From contig NC_049983.1 in assembly GCF_000003815.2 (NCBI RefSeq), positions 11,555,491-11,619,490 on the forward strand: a stretch of 64,000 bases of DNA. Reading direction: 5' to 3'. A model generated the notes under the pieces. The model made no database searches. It saw only the letters and a list, made by a program, of their open reading frames with translations, and was not told where the DNA came from. Both the position numbers and the translations under genes were made by a program. The stretch comes from Branchiostoma floridae (lineage: Eukaryota > Chordata > Leptocardii > Amphioxiformes > Branchiostomatidae). This document shows, piece by piece, positions 35,399 to 47,500 of this stretch (positions within the stretch are counted from its first letter, which is position 1; each line of letters opens with the position of its first letter).

Positions 35399-38300
35399 TC
35401 AGCTCTCACTGAAGTCCCTCAGCAGAGTTAGTCGACGCTTCTCTGTGATATCCATCTGGTTTTCTAAGTCCTGCAGGAAGACAGAAAAATTTTTAAATTA
35501 CTAGTACATGGAAAAGATAATTGCGGGTACTTAACACTGTAACCACTAGTACATGCTTTTGTATACCAGTCTGTTTAAATCACACACAAGTATCTGTAGT
35601 CAGATACAGGGAAACGACTCACCCCTCTGTCTGTCTGCTCGGCACGTTCGATCTTCCAGGACAGGTTCTCAATCTCTGCCTCTAACTGTGCCTGTTGGTA
35701 CTCGAACTGGGGAGGGAAGGTTGGACAACAATCTGAACAACTGAGCTTTTTAAACAGGAACAAAACTGTGTCCATTATGCATAATGTCTACTCTTACAAT
35801 TGATTGAGGCATGCTTTTCATTAACAGATGGATATGAAATATAGTAGTCAGACTGTGCAGGAAATCATGTGTATTGTGTGTACTCAAACATGTAAAACTA
35901 TGTGTTCAAATGGAAGGGGCTTCAAAGATATTTCGGCAAGAAAAGTTAGGAGTTACATAAGTAAAATCCTACCAGCTTCTTGCGAGGGCCTCCCTCCTGG
36001 TAGTATGCGTATGGATAGGTGTACTCTAGGGTGTAACGGCACTGTGCAGGAAAGACAAAGTTATATTCTTTTGGTTAAAGATACTATCATGTCCAAATCG
36101 TTTTTGTCTTTACTGTTGTAGTAGTCTTCCCATGGAATGTTGCAGGAATGTCCCTACTTACTGAAGACCCTAGTCTTCATTTTATCCATACAGATGAAAT
36201 GTTCACATTCTCAAACACTTGTTGCCCTTTCAGTAATGAGTTTCTTTTCGACTTGACAATTTCTTTTTAAAGATACAACAGAGCATGACGTGTGCTGACC
36301 TTGTGTAGGAGATTGGCTGCATCCAGCAGGTACTGCCAGTCGATCCAGGTGCCCATGTTGTTCATCACCTTCTCCTTGATGCGGTGCTGGATCCGCTGGA
36401 ACGTCTGCTCCTCCAGCTTCAGGCTCTTCTGGTGGTTCTCCCACTACAACACAACAGGACAAGCAGCTCCATTGGTTCATTTGAATTGCAAGCTCAATTT
36501 TATTGGTCCTCTGAGTGATTGAACAACAGGACAAGCAGTTGCTCAATTACATTGGTCCTTTGAGTGATTGTTTCATTTGTAGTGATAACTCAATTTCATT
36601 GGTCCTCTGAGTGATTGGACAACAGGACAGGCAACTCCATTCGTTGAGTTGAATTGAATTGCAAGCCCAATTCCATTGGTCCTCTGAGTGATTAGACAAC
36701 TGGACAAGCAACTCCATTTGCTCATTTAAATTAATAGCTCAATTTCATTGGTGCTCTGAGTGATTGTTTCATTTGTAGTGATAACTCAATTTGAATTGGT
36801 CCTCTGAGTGATTGGACAACAGGACAAGCAACTCCATTGGTTAATTTGAATGGCAAGCTCAATTTCATTGGTCCTCTGAGTGATTACACAACAGGACAAG
36901 CAACTCCATTGGTTCATTTGAATTGATAGCTCAATTTCATTGGTCCTTCCAGTGATTGTTTCATCTGAAGTGATGGCTCATTGGTCCCTTCCTGAAATAT
37001 GGCTAACCACATAAGTTTGACTTTAACTTTCATTGGTCTTTCAGTAGCCAACCATGTTTATCCCACTGATGTCAATTTTCACTGGTAAACTTCTGAGGAC
37101 AACCATGTTCAGCAGAACAATGACAAGTCACTGTGAAATGTAAAAGAGCCAATCCAATAGCAAAAGAAAACTTCCTAGAATGTATAAGTTCTTTATAAGC
37201 TAAGACAGTTGTTCCTGTATCTCAGAAGTACTGGAGGACATCAGAAAGAAATACTCTGATAAAACCATATCATATGTCATAGACAATGCATAAATGCATA
37301 CCCGTTCAAAGTAGAAGAGGTACTTCTTGAGTGCTTCCCTTGCCTGAGCCTGAGCACTCTCATTGGCAATATTAGGATTCTCCTTGTACCGGCTACACTC
37401 ATAGTACTCACTACCATGGGTCTTCCAATCTGGGGAGCAAAACAAGACATTGTTGTGAGATTTGTAACAATCATTTGTATGTTTTGATCCTATAAAAAGA
37501 ATGGCAGCATTCCTTTTAAAAGAAAAATGTACTAAGATAAGCTAAACTTTAGAGCCACTTTACGCATTTAACACAACACATGATTACAGTAATACATAAC
37601 ATATATATCATTCTTCACCAAAACACTCAAAACATTCTGAAAACAGCATTCTGAAGGAGGAAACTATAATATGGCAGGTAAAAGAATGAGGGTCCTACCT
37701 CCAAGACACATCCAACAGAAATCTGTAAAGTTTAAAACAAAAGGTATTAACATCCCATTCAATGCAATCATTTACAAGGCACGATCACATGCTTTAAAGT
37801 AAACAGATAGTTACACAAAATTACTTCCCTGGTAATTTACGGTAAATATTACTGTATCACATTACTGTACAGAGATAAAGTAGTATAAAGTTAAATTTTT
37901 TCACACGCTAAAAAGAATGTACTAATTATATAATGTGTATACATATGTCTTTATTCTTCTAGCTTGTTATGTACTATGATACTACAGAACTATGAGTTAT
38001 TTCATAAAAATGCATGTGTCATTCCATTTAATAACACAGGAGTTCTACCTACCGTACCGGCACTGAAAACATTGCTGGAAGACAAAGAACCATTACTCAC
38101 CATGCTTGCATTTGAAACATTGCTGCAGAGGAAAGTGAAAAACATGCAATAAATGTTTCACACACAGTCAACATGCTGTCATGTACATGCACGCAAGACT
38201 GAGTTATAAACAACATGCACAACAATGTCAATTGAAATAAGCACTGCACATGTATATGTATGTCTGAAACAAGCCACAAATATTTGCCTGGTTGAGATGA

Positions 38301-41300
38301 ATATTACCCAATTGATTAGTTGAATCTAAATTTCAACACTGACACCCAAGTCTTAACATTAAACTGTATCTACATAGAATACATACTGGTGCAATTTGTT
38401 AGGTACACTGAGCTGTACTACTGGTATCAAAGGCATAAATATGTGATGAAAATCTATTACTACAAATCTACTTTTTCTAGAATTTCTAATATTGTCCTAA
38501 AACTTGCATGTGTGATGCATTAACTTAAATGCATTAACTTAAGCTATCATGTATCATGACTTTTCAAGGGATATCTATAATACAATGTACATGAATACCT
38601 CTTGCAGCCATTTAAGTATAAAGCAAACTAGCACCCTAATATATCACATCGTAAATTTCAAAACTTAAGTGCGCAACAAGAATAACATACCATATGGTTG
38701 CAGCCTCCATTTTTCTCTATACAAATGTTACACTTTGGGCACTGTGGAAAGACATACAGAGTCAAAATTCTATACTTGAGTGCAATAAAAATTTGGCAAA
38801 TAAACCAATAAGTCAATAAAGTTTTGAATGTTAGCTTTAGTTTTTGGTACATTTTCTGATAAAATTTTGCATACACCATGCAAGATTGATATTTATCATA
38901 ATTTTTCTAACATATGATCCTGCCACCAAGCAGTTTTATTCTGCCCTTTTCATCGCCATTAGCAGATGTTAAACTCACATCTTTAGTATGTGCACTGATG
39001 TAGTTGGCTGTCTCAGAGTCATCTGCACACTTCCGCAGCCAGCTTTCTATTGTGGGGCAGTCTGCTGGTACGTGGTAGTCTTTCAAACACCTAAAACTGG
39101 AGGGTACAGAAACAAGGGGGGATTAAACCACTTAAGTCTTACCTAAGTTTGCTGGTTAACAACTTTCTGGATCTGTCAATAGCAATTCATACATGTACAT
39201 CAAACAAATTTCTATGCATTCACAACCCTAAAGAAAACCCCACATAAAATTTCATGTCAGTGTCATGCTTTCCTTTCATGGAGGACATTATCATAATTCA
39301 TGTTGAAAATTCAAACAAGGGTTCAAGACTTATAGAAATACAATTTACTGAAATCATCGGCATTTTCAAGGGGTACCTTTCCTATTGAACAAATAAAGTG
39401 AAGTTAGCTCCACCCACCAGCAGCATGTCTTGCACTTCTTACACTGTACTTTTCTCCCCAGTGGCTGAGGTGCCATGTAGATGACATCACAGTCAGGGCC
39501 TGGGCACCATCGCAGCTGGTAGTGACCCTGTCATGGGCACAAAAGACCAGGGAAAACTGACATTCATAGAAACAAGTATGATGTATTACTCATGTACATT
39601 CCATTTTGTCTTATTTTGTACCAAACATACTATTCTAGGATATTATTACAGGTTCTTTATCTTCTAACAATCGACAGACTACCTTTAGTCATGTCTTTGT
39701 ACATTCTATATAGAGAGTGACTAATAAGCAAGAAAATATTTGTGAAAGACACTACCTATTCCAAAGTTTTCAAATGGAATTTTGGGGCACTTCTCTTATA
39801 TCATGTAATCCAAGATCTATTATAAGTTGATGTAGTATATCCCAATTCAGTTGCAGTTATTTTCATCAAAATTTAATACATGTAAGCAGTTGGAAGTATA
39901 TGGAATTGTTACTCACAAGAACATGGTCAACTCACCTTGATATAGTCATTGAAGGCAAACTGTTGATATCTCCTAAGGGTAACTGGGCTATTTTTTAATA
40001 TAGAGAGGGCAAAGTCTTCTGTTGTGATCAGCCTACAGTCACTCCACATGCACTCCACACCTGGGGAGTAAGGCAACAAGTGCTTCTGTCAGTGTCATGT
40101 TACAAAAAGAAATCATATTACCTGGTAACCCATACACCTTTAAAAATCTCTGCACGCACATGCACACACACATGTGCACACACACACATCTGCACATGTA
40201 CACATACACACCATAACACATCTTTGAGCTATTCCCTAGGAATAAAAGGGGTATTTTTCCTTCCATGTACGTCCTTTTTCAACTTCATACTTAAAAAAGT
40301 GGTACATTATCAATATTCAAAAGACTTCTATATCACCATATTTTGTTTTCTCTTACACGTTACTAGCAAAAAATGCATCTGCAAACAATTTCGAAGCTAG
40401 CAAAAAAGTACAAGGAAAAGATAAGTTCTTAGCTTTTTGTAACAAAGAAAGCAAAGCAAGGCCTCTATATAGTAGACTAACCTGTGGCCACACCGTCCTC
40501 TACCTGTACCTGGAAGTACCTCTGCCAGCAGTCTGTACAGAACTTGTGGTTACAGGCCAGACTCAGGAGGTCCTTCTCTTCCTGGGCCTGCAGACACACA
40601 GGGCACTGCTTAGGGGGCGGCTCCACCTGCTGAGAAACACAAGTATTGCAAGCAATCATGAGGAGAAAGTGTTACATCCAGGAATGATTATGGATGGAGG
40701 AGTATCTAGTAAAACTTGCTACAATTCACTAGCTAACCATGTACATTCATAATTCTTTTCAGTAACAAAATAGTGGTATCAAGACCAAAGCATACATACA
40801 TAAAGACCATTCCTTTTTAACCATTCTGACCACATATTCATAGCATTGTAACATCTTTCATCTTCAATATAGCATAACAATAAAACAATAACATTGAAAT
40901 GAAAAAAATAGGCAAGAAAACAAACAGGGTACTTACTTTTGCTCTACTTGGAGGAGGTAGTATTCTGCAATCTACCATTAACTGTACAGAGTCTTCCCTA
41001 AACCTGGACACAAAAAAAGGCAATTCAACAACCATGACAACTCTTAAGTGCAATGTATAAATGAGAACACAAAACAAGCATACAGTAGTAATTTCAGGAA
41101 AAATATGTGATAGTAACATACTAAGAAGACAGTCCAATTTTCACTGAATCTGTGATACAATCGTTATTTGTAAGAAGGCATGAAACATGGTTCAAGTATA
41201 TAAATATTTCAAGAACAGAGCTGTGAATCTTTTTTTTATTATAAAATTTAAATACAAGACATGATTATGACATACTAAAGCTCAAAGTTTATTTTTGTAA

Positions 41301-42638
41301 TCTTTACTACTGACCTTTCCATGACTTCAGTTAGCACCCACTGGTGAGCCTGCAGCAGCACCTTACCTATGGTGTGGGACACCTGTGGGGAAAACTATAC
41401 AACAGTTACCAAGTGACATGCAGTGATACATACAAAATACAAATGTACAATTCATGAGAGTGATTGAGTTAAACATACGTCAGGAATATACATATATTCA
41501 CAATAATGGGGCGAGATAGGGTATAGTAAGCTTTCCAATTCATAGTTGCCTGTGAATTGTTCCCATTTTTAAACAACTGGCATCACTCTATTATTTTTTT
41601 CCTAAAACATACATTTTGTAGAAGTGGTTGTTTATTCAAAATAGAGAAGTTCAGAAAAATCTCCATTGAGTCTGCAAAACTTCTCCGATTTCTACGACTA
41701 CATGTAGAACCCTCTGGGTGCCACTTTGCTACAATGTAGCTTTTTTCCACCTATGGCATGAAAAGAAGGGAATGTTCCTTACCTGTATTGTCTGAGTTAA
41801 TTCTGCTACTCTCTCATCAAGAAACTGACAGGCCTCCTCTTTATTAAATAGAAAGTACTCAAAGGCCTCTGGGTCAAAAATCTGTCCCCTGTCATCCTGG
41901 GAATAGAACAGTCCAAGCATAGAATTTGTTATTATCAAAACAACCTACAGTTTCACTAAATGTCAATGACACTGTCATGCTTAACACTTGCATTGTTTCA
42001 AGTAATTTCATGGCTCTTAAGTTGTACTAATGCATATGCAACTCATAATTCAGTGCATGAAAGCTTACATATGAGATAAGTTTGTCACCTTCTTGAATTT
42101 GCTAACAGTAACAGTAAGAAAACATCACTGATCAGCTGTCCTGAGAGCATAGGAAGATATTCAATCATGTATTTGTTACACCAGACCAGGGCTCTGGCCA
42201 GCACAATTTTTTTCCATCACCCAATTCCCAATGACAGAAAAACATTTTTAACTTCCATCATTGTTCGATTTCCGTACTAGTGTTTGGGTCTGGTTTGTTC
42301 AAATGTGGATGTTTTTACATTTTTACCCACTGATTTTGTCTGTCAAGGTTCACAAATTTCTCTGTAGAAAGCAGCAAACTTCTGTCGAAGGACTGGAATG
42401 ACTGGCACTGGCTAGAGCCCTGCAGTAGACAATTGCAGACAGCTTAGATAGAGCACTTTAAGTGATTCCTTAATTTGTAATTCCTTAGTCTGACTCTGAC
42501 CTGCTCCATATCATCAGGGCCATAGTTGTAGTAATCATTGATGTCCTCATCACTGTAGTCCTGGTAGCTGCTGTCACTTAAGCCTTCGTCGTCAGGGTCT
42601 GACCCCTGGCTCGCCATATCTGCATCTGCTTCAGACAT
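35399..42638 (-). CDS. ARIH2: ARIH2 (Ariadne-2, TRIAD1) RBR E3 ubiquitin ligase, complete
   Basis: Sixteen coding exons join in frame to 492 aa: 42638-42501, 41896-41783, 41382-41315, 41003-40937, 40626-40482, 40060-39936, 39527-39418, 39096-38979, 38741-38691, 38122-38101, 37722-37699, 37429-37302, 36443-36300, 36041-35973, 35706-35623 and 35470-35399. Human ARIH2 has 493 aa. In order: an acidic N-terminus with ASQGSD, a UBA-like region, RING1 (CPVC at 137 to HKFCTDCW), IBR (CKKC and CFRC), RING2/Rcat with catalytic Cys309 in NGGCNHM, then an Ariadne helical domain from [17 protein letters not shown] to the end. It transfers ubiquitin via a Cys thioester and in vertebrates works with neddylated cullin-5 ligases. 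A non-coding first exon ending at 44059 is likely, since 42651 is an acceptor only 13 nt upstream of the ATG. An upstream in-frame ATG (42671) falls in a small repeat and is less likely to be used. Confidence 0.96.
36445..36985. repeat. Tandem array in an ARIH2 intron, eight CCAAT-bearing units
   Basis: Eight copies of ATTGGTCCTCTGAGTGATT-like sequence occur, with starts near 36502, 36552, 36597, 36677, 36747, 36796, 36868 and 36938. Long units also carry ACAACAGGACAAGCAACTCC and CATTTGAATTG. The array begins within a few bases of the 3' splice site of the exon at 36443. On the minus strand the unit's GCTTGTCCTGTTGT forms that exon's polypyrimidine tract. Confidence 0.75.
40151..40212. repeat. 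CA/TG-rich microsatellite
   Basis: Interrupted (CA)n with CATG and CACATGTA words, in an ARIH2 intron 90 bp upstream (minus sense) of the exon at 40060-39936. Confidence 0.7.
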
Positions 42639-42654
42639 CTTCCAGGGATTTCTG

Positions 42655-42711
42655 TATTCAGAATCAGACATAAGATGAATCAGACATAAGATTCAGAATC
42701 AGACATAAGAT
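42655..42711. repeat. Short triple repeat at the ARIH2 start-exon splice site
   Basis: Three copies of GAATCAGACATAAGAT abut the acceptor used before the ARIH2 start codon (AG at 42653-42652). On the minus strand each unit contains ATGTCTGATTC, similar to the true start ATGTCTGAAGC. Confidence 0.6.
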
Positions 42712-44059
42712 TTTTATCTCTCCTGATTTTCATTGCAAAGTGTAAGCTTTGAATTGAAATGAACCTGTTGCAGTGATATGGTGTGATCTTTTCTACTTTG
42801 TTCCACTATTGTGTAGCAGAATGATATAATAGGACATAGGAGGAAAGTCTTAGCCATGCATATTTGAGGTTTATACATATGTATACTGGAAAAAATACAC
42901 ATGAATAAGATTGTTGGTATAGTTACTACATTACTTAAGACATAATTTTCAATTCCATACAAATCAGCAAATTTGTTTTTTTCCAGTACTAGTAAAGTAA
43001 CACACAGATTGTCTTTGACTTAACACATGTCAACATTCTTCTGTGTGAACAGTCATAGGTTTCAATATCATAATGCATGTAGAGAAAATACCCATAAAAT
43101 ATGCCATTGAGTATTATGTGGTGATACAGGAAAACCTGTATTGTACAAAATGTATCAAATACAGAGTTTCAAAATATAAGCTGTCAGAGAACCATGTGTA
43201 AACTTTGATTATCAACAGCCAATCAACACTAGAAAAGCAGAATTTCAGTACAGATTCTCTTAAATTTATGAAACCAAAGACTCACTGGAAAGTGATCATC
43301 CCATGAAACACTTTGTTTCACACAATATCAAAATTTAAATGAGTTAAACAAACATTCTAAAATGTATACAACATTCATTCAAAAGTACAATATTTTGACA
43401 CATATCCACAAGATTAAACGAACATCCATGGAACCAAGGAGGTTTCTTTAACCTCCTTGATGGAACATAATTTATATACACTGTGATGATTATCAGAAAA
43501 CAGGGAAGTCAGTGACACAACGGAAATTAGCATAGACAACATATTAGTTCCCGTTAATGAGCACATCCTGTGAGCTAGAAACTGCCTGGCTTCGTGACTT
43601 ACGGATCAAGGAGAAACAACCTGCCTAAACATCAATCTTTTCCTCTTTCTGACGTATTCAGCTAGAGTTAAGGCATTGGTTTAAGCCTTGAAAAACAGCA
43701 TCACCGGTACATACGTTATACCGTATGTAGTGTTCCGTAAAAACATTTTCGAAACGAAGTCGTTGCTTTAGAGTGCAATCAGGGTAGTTCACATCTGGCA
43801 GGTGCAAATTTAGCAAGAAGCCCCCGAATCGACCATGAAATGTGGGCAAACCTCTTGACATGATAGCGAAAAAATGTTTACGTGCAAGGATCACCATAGC
43901 TCGTGCTAGTATGTCATCGTGTCGGGCAAGAGTGCCAAAAATTCATGGTGCAATGACTCGCAGAAATCAAAATACTTTTTCACAACAAAGCAACCAACGT
44001 AATAAGACAGAAGTCCCTCCAATATTACCTTCTGTACATGTACAAAGTATCGGCTTACC

Positions 44060-44568
44060 TGTTTACGCACTGTGTCGAAGTTTGAGACAGTTTTGGAGCA
44101 GTTACGGCGACTGTCTGCGTTGCAGAGAAACTGTTGTGTTCCCCCCACTGCTACCTGTCCGCCATAACCGGAAATGACGTCATGCTATTCTGAATAAAGT
44201 CGTAAAATCTTACTTCAGAACACAAACAAAAATATAATTACAAACATCAAGCATTAATTCATGGAAATAATGTTATTTATAGGTTTGTTATCGTTTTGAT
44301 ATAGCTTAATCTTTGTTAGGCTCCCAAAAGTTCTGCATGGAAAGAAAATATCTTAGTAAATCATTTCCTGCCGTTGTGCGGCAGGTTACTTGAGGTCAAC
44401 CTCCCAGTGGCGGGATAGTGTCGCCCTCTTGCAGCTTGGCTTGGTAGAATTTGTAGTTCAGCTGATTATGTGGCTCTATTTTAGCGATAAATGCCATTTT
44501 TATGGCACCCCGACGCATGTATCTACCACCTAGATGTACATTCTGTTGAAGTCCCGTGACAGAGCGAC
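44060..44568. promoter_or_regulatory. Bidirectional ARIH2/NPAT promoter region
   Basis: A donor-like AAACAG|GTAAGC on the minus strand ends a probable ARIH2 non-coding exon at 44059. The NPAT ATG is at 44569. Transcription of both genes must therefore start within about 500 bp. An ACCGGAAATGACGTCA composite at 44167-44182 gives an ETS site fused to a full CRE. No TATA box is evident. The open frames on both strands around 43658-44177 look like chance frames over 5' UTR and promoter. Confidence 0.55.
44167..44182. promoter_or_regulatory. Composite ETS/CRE element
   Basis: ACCGGAAAT (ETS/GABP-type) overlaps the palindromic CRE TGACGTCA. Such sites mark CpG promoters of housekeeping genes. They lie just upstream of the predicted ARIH2 non-coding exon and about 390 bp from the NPAT ATG. 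Confidence 0.5.
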
Positions 44569-47500
44569 ATGATTCTGCCATCTGACGTCGCAAGGCTTGT
44601 CCTTGGTGAGTTTGTTTCATCAACAAATATTTTTACGTCAACTTCAAGTTGGAAACTTGGTTTCAGAGTTGGTTTTGCAAGGGGAAAGTAAGAGTTCTGT
44701 TTTTGACGAACTGGACTGGTAACATCATTGAATGATTGACTGGCGATGCAACTGTTATACAAACTTATGATCCTTGGGCTTTGATCCAAATTTACCCACG
44801 CAAATTTATTTTTATATGCACGTAATTTTTATGGGGGAGGGGGGAGGAATGGGGGTTCACTTTCCACATATCATCATGTGCCCTCAAGTTCAGGCTCTAC
44901 TTGATGGTTGTGACGTAAATAATCATCAATACAATCTTGCAGGGAGATTATACGATTTGTAAGTTGTAGGGTACTTTCTGCCATCCCCTCCCCACTTATC
45001 CATAGTCTTAGCAAGGAGGTTAAAGAATCACTTGGTCTTAGCTATTGTAATTTGTATAGTACAGTTACTTAGTATGTTTACAACATTTGCGATTTCAAAC
45101 AACATAACGTTTCATAAGCTAGCTTGGAGTAGAACAAAATAAACCAACCCCAATGATGAACATGTATTTTTGCTTACTCTTGCTGCCTTACTCTTACTAG
45201 TCATAAAATCTTTCTGTAGAATTTTAAAGGCATGCTAGTTATTTTAAGACCTAACGTTACCAGTAGATAAGAAAACACCAGAATTTTCTGTAAAATGTAT
45301 TTTCATTACCTTTACTTTCTGGAATATGAGCAAAACCTGATTGCTGTTTGAAGTTTGCATGAAAATAATTATATAAGATACAAACTGCAAAACCTTGCAG
45401 AAAGTCTGTTAATGAAATGTATTGCTGTTGCCATGATAGGTTACCTGTCTGATGAGGGTTTGGTGAGGAGTAGACAGGTGTTCCTGGAGGAGAGTCCTCA
45501 CCTGTCGGAGATCCGACAGACGGCAGCCCAGGGACAGCAGGTGTATATACAGGTGCGACCACACCAACCCAAACCGTGTGAACAGTATTGTGTAGCTAGG
45601 ATTTAGAAAGAGAACTTTCCAGTAACCAAATAAGACATGCTGTCAAGAGACAGACATTAAAGAAAAGAGTGTGAAGAGTAGATCTGTGTATAGTGCGTAG
45701 TGGTTTGCAGGCCTGCCTCTGGAACTAGAAGCCGTTAGTTCAAGTCCGACTATGTTGCTCACCCGACATACACGCTACCAGAAAGGGTTGCAGTCCTTAG
45801 GATGGGATGTTGAGTAATGGTCCACCGTTCATTGTGCTTGTCAAAAAGACAAAGGGGAATATCCCCCATACAATGAGCCATTGGTTGAAACATCATCTGT
45901 CTACTCTGCCATTACCAGTGGAAGAGTAGCTCTTCAGGAGCTCAGCTGGATGGATATCACTTTCACTTTATCTTTGCCATCTAATGTTGTCTTACTTGTA
46001 GATTATGACTGGCACTGGGATAACATTGCGACTTGATGTTTCTTCACTTAATGTTTCAAGCTGAAACTTTCTTACCCTAGTGCTCCATGTTTTCTTCCCT
46101 GTTGTAGCCTGTTCTTGGAAAGGACTTGAAGGGTATTTTGGAGGAGTATGCTGCCATCAGGACACAAGGTAGGAAAAACACAGTCTGCTAAAAATTAGTG
46201 TTACATGTAATAGAAACATTATCAATGCAATTCTGGGTTATGATGTATAGAATGATGAATTTTGAGGATACAGCTTCCACTGTAATTTCAGAAAGAATGC
46301 ATGTTCAAGCACCTGACAATGTTCATGCATCTCAGTGATGGTTACGTTACCTACATGTACAGAGGACAGCTGTTTATTGTCCTTGCATGTACTAACCACA
46401 TGTTACAGGTGCTGATTTATAACCAGTCACCCTTAGAATCATGCCTCTGAGACTCTCCCTAGTGATTAATGAAAAAATGCACAATGAAGAATAAAGTTTG
46501 ATGTGTTGATACATGTTTGTTTGCCTCATAAAATGTGATATGTTTTCAGATGAACTGCAGCAGGGTAACAATGTGCTGGGCCTGTTATGGAAGAAACTGG
46601 ACACTATTGTATCCCAGATAAGGTAAGCATGTCTGTTCTATGTCTGTTCCCATCTCATAGACTTCAATGTAGTACAATTTGAAACTAAAACATTAAGCAT
46701 TTCTATCTACTAGTATTATGCATGGTGACAGACAAGGAAACATAACGATTCCATACTTGATAGCCATCCAAACAATTATCATTTTTATTTCAGACATTAC
46801 AAGGGCCCTCATGCTGCCATTGCTGGTCAGGCCTCCGGTTTCCATGGCAGCTCACACCCCAAACAGTCCTCCAGCCAATCACGTAAGACCATCTGTATTA
46901 TCTTCTGATGTCATCATTTATTTACTCAAGGCCACAGACATCTCAATGTTTGTTGTGGAAAGAAAGCTAGAAGTAAAGTTGGTCTTTCTAATTCCATCAA
47001 TATTGAAATTAAAAACATTCTGTTTGTTTCTATCTAATATACTCTTGTATATAAGGTATTTTTTTCATTACATGTATGTCTGGTATGATGTTGAAGAAGA
47101 CAACATGTTTTATAACAATAGTTGTGATCCAGTTGTTTCCAGTCTTTTCCTCATTGTTGCAAAACTTGTGCATTTCAGACCGCACCTTCAACCTGATGAC
47201 CAACATGCGGAGGAACCACCTGCAGAGGGGACACGTGCAGGCTACACCTGCTGCAGCTGTAGTTATTGCACCTGCGACATCCGCACCACATCCGGCACCT
47301 GTGACGACAGTGGTGGTGAACAGGGATGGGCAGCAGCAGCTGGTGACATCTGCACCAGGCCCAGGGCAAGGACATGCTGTATCTGTGCAGACAGCTTCTT
47401 GTACAGGTGATCTGACATAGCTGCTGCTTCAGTTATTAGTGTAACAACATTTCAGCAAAATGTGCTAACTTTTCAGACTTACATGGTAGTTGGCAGTAAA

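Noticed and set aside
43658-44177. Open frames of 79-111 codons on both strands
   Set aside because: They overlap the predicted ARIH2 non-coding exon and the bidirectional promoter. There is no homology, and CpG-rich DNA gives chance frames.
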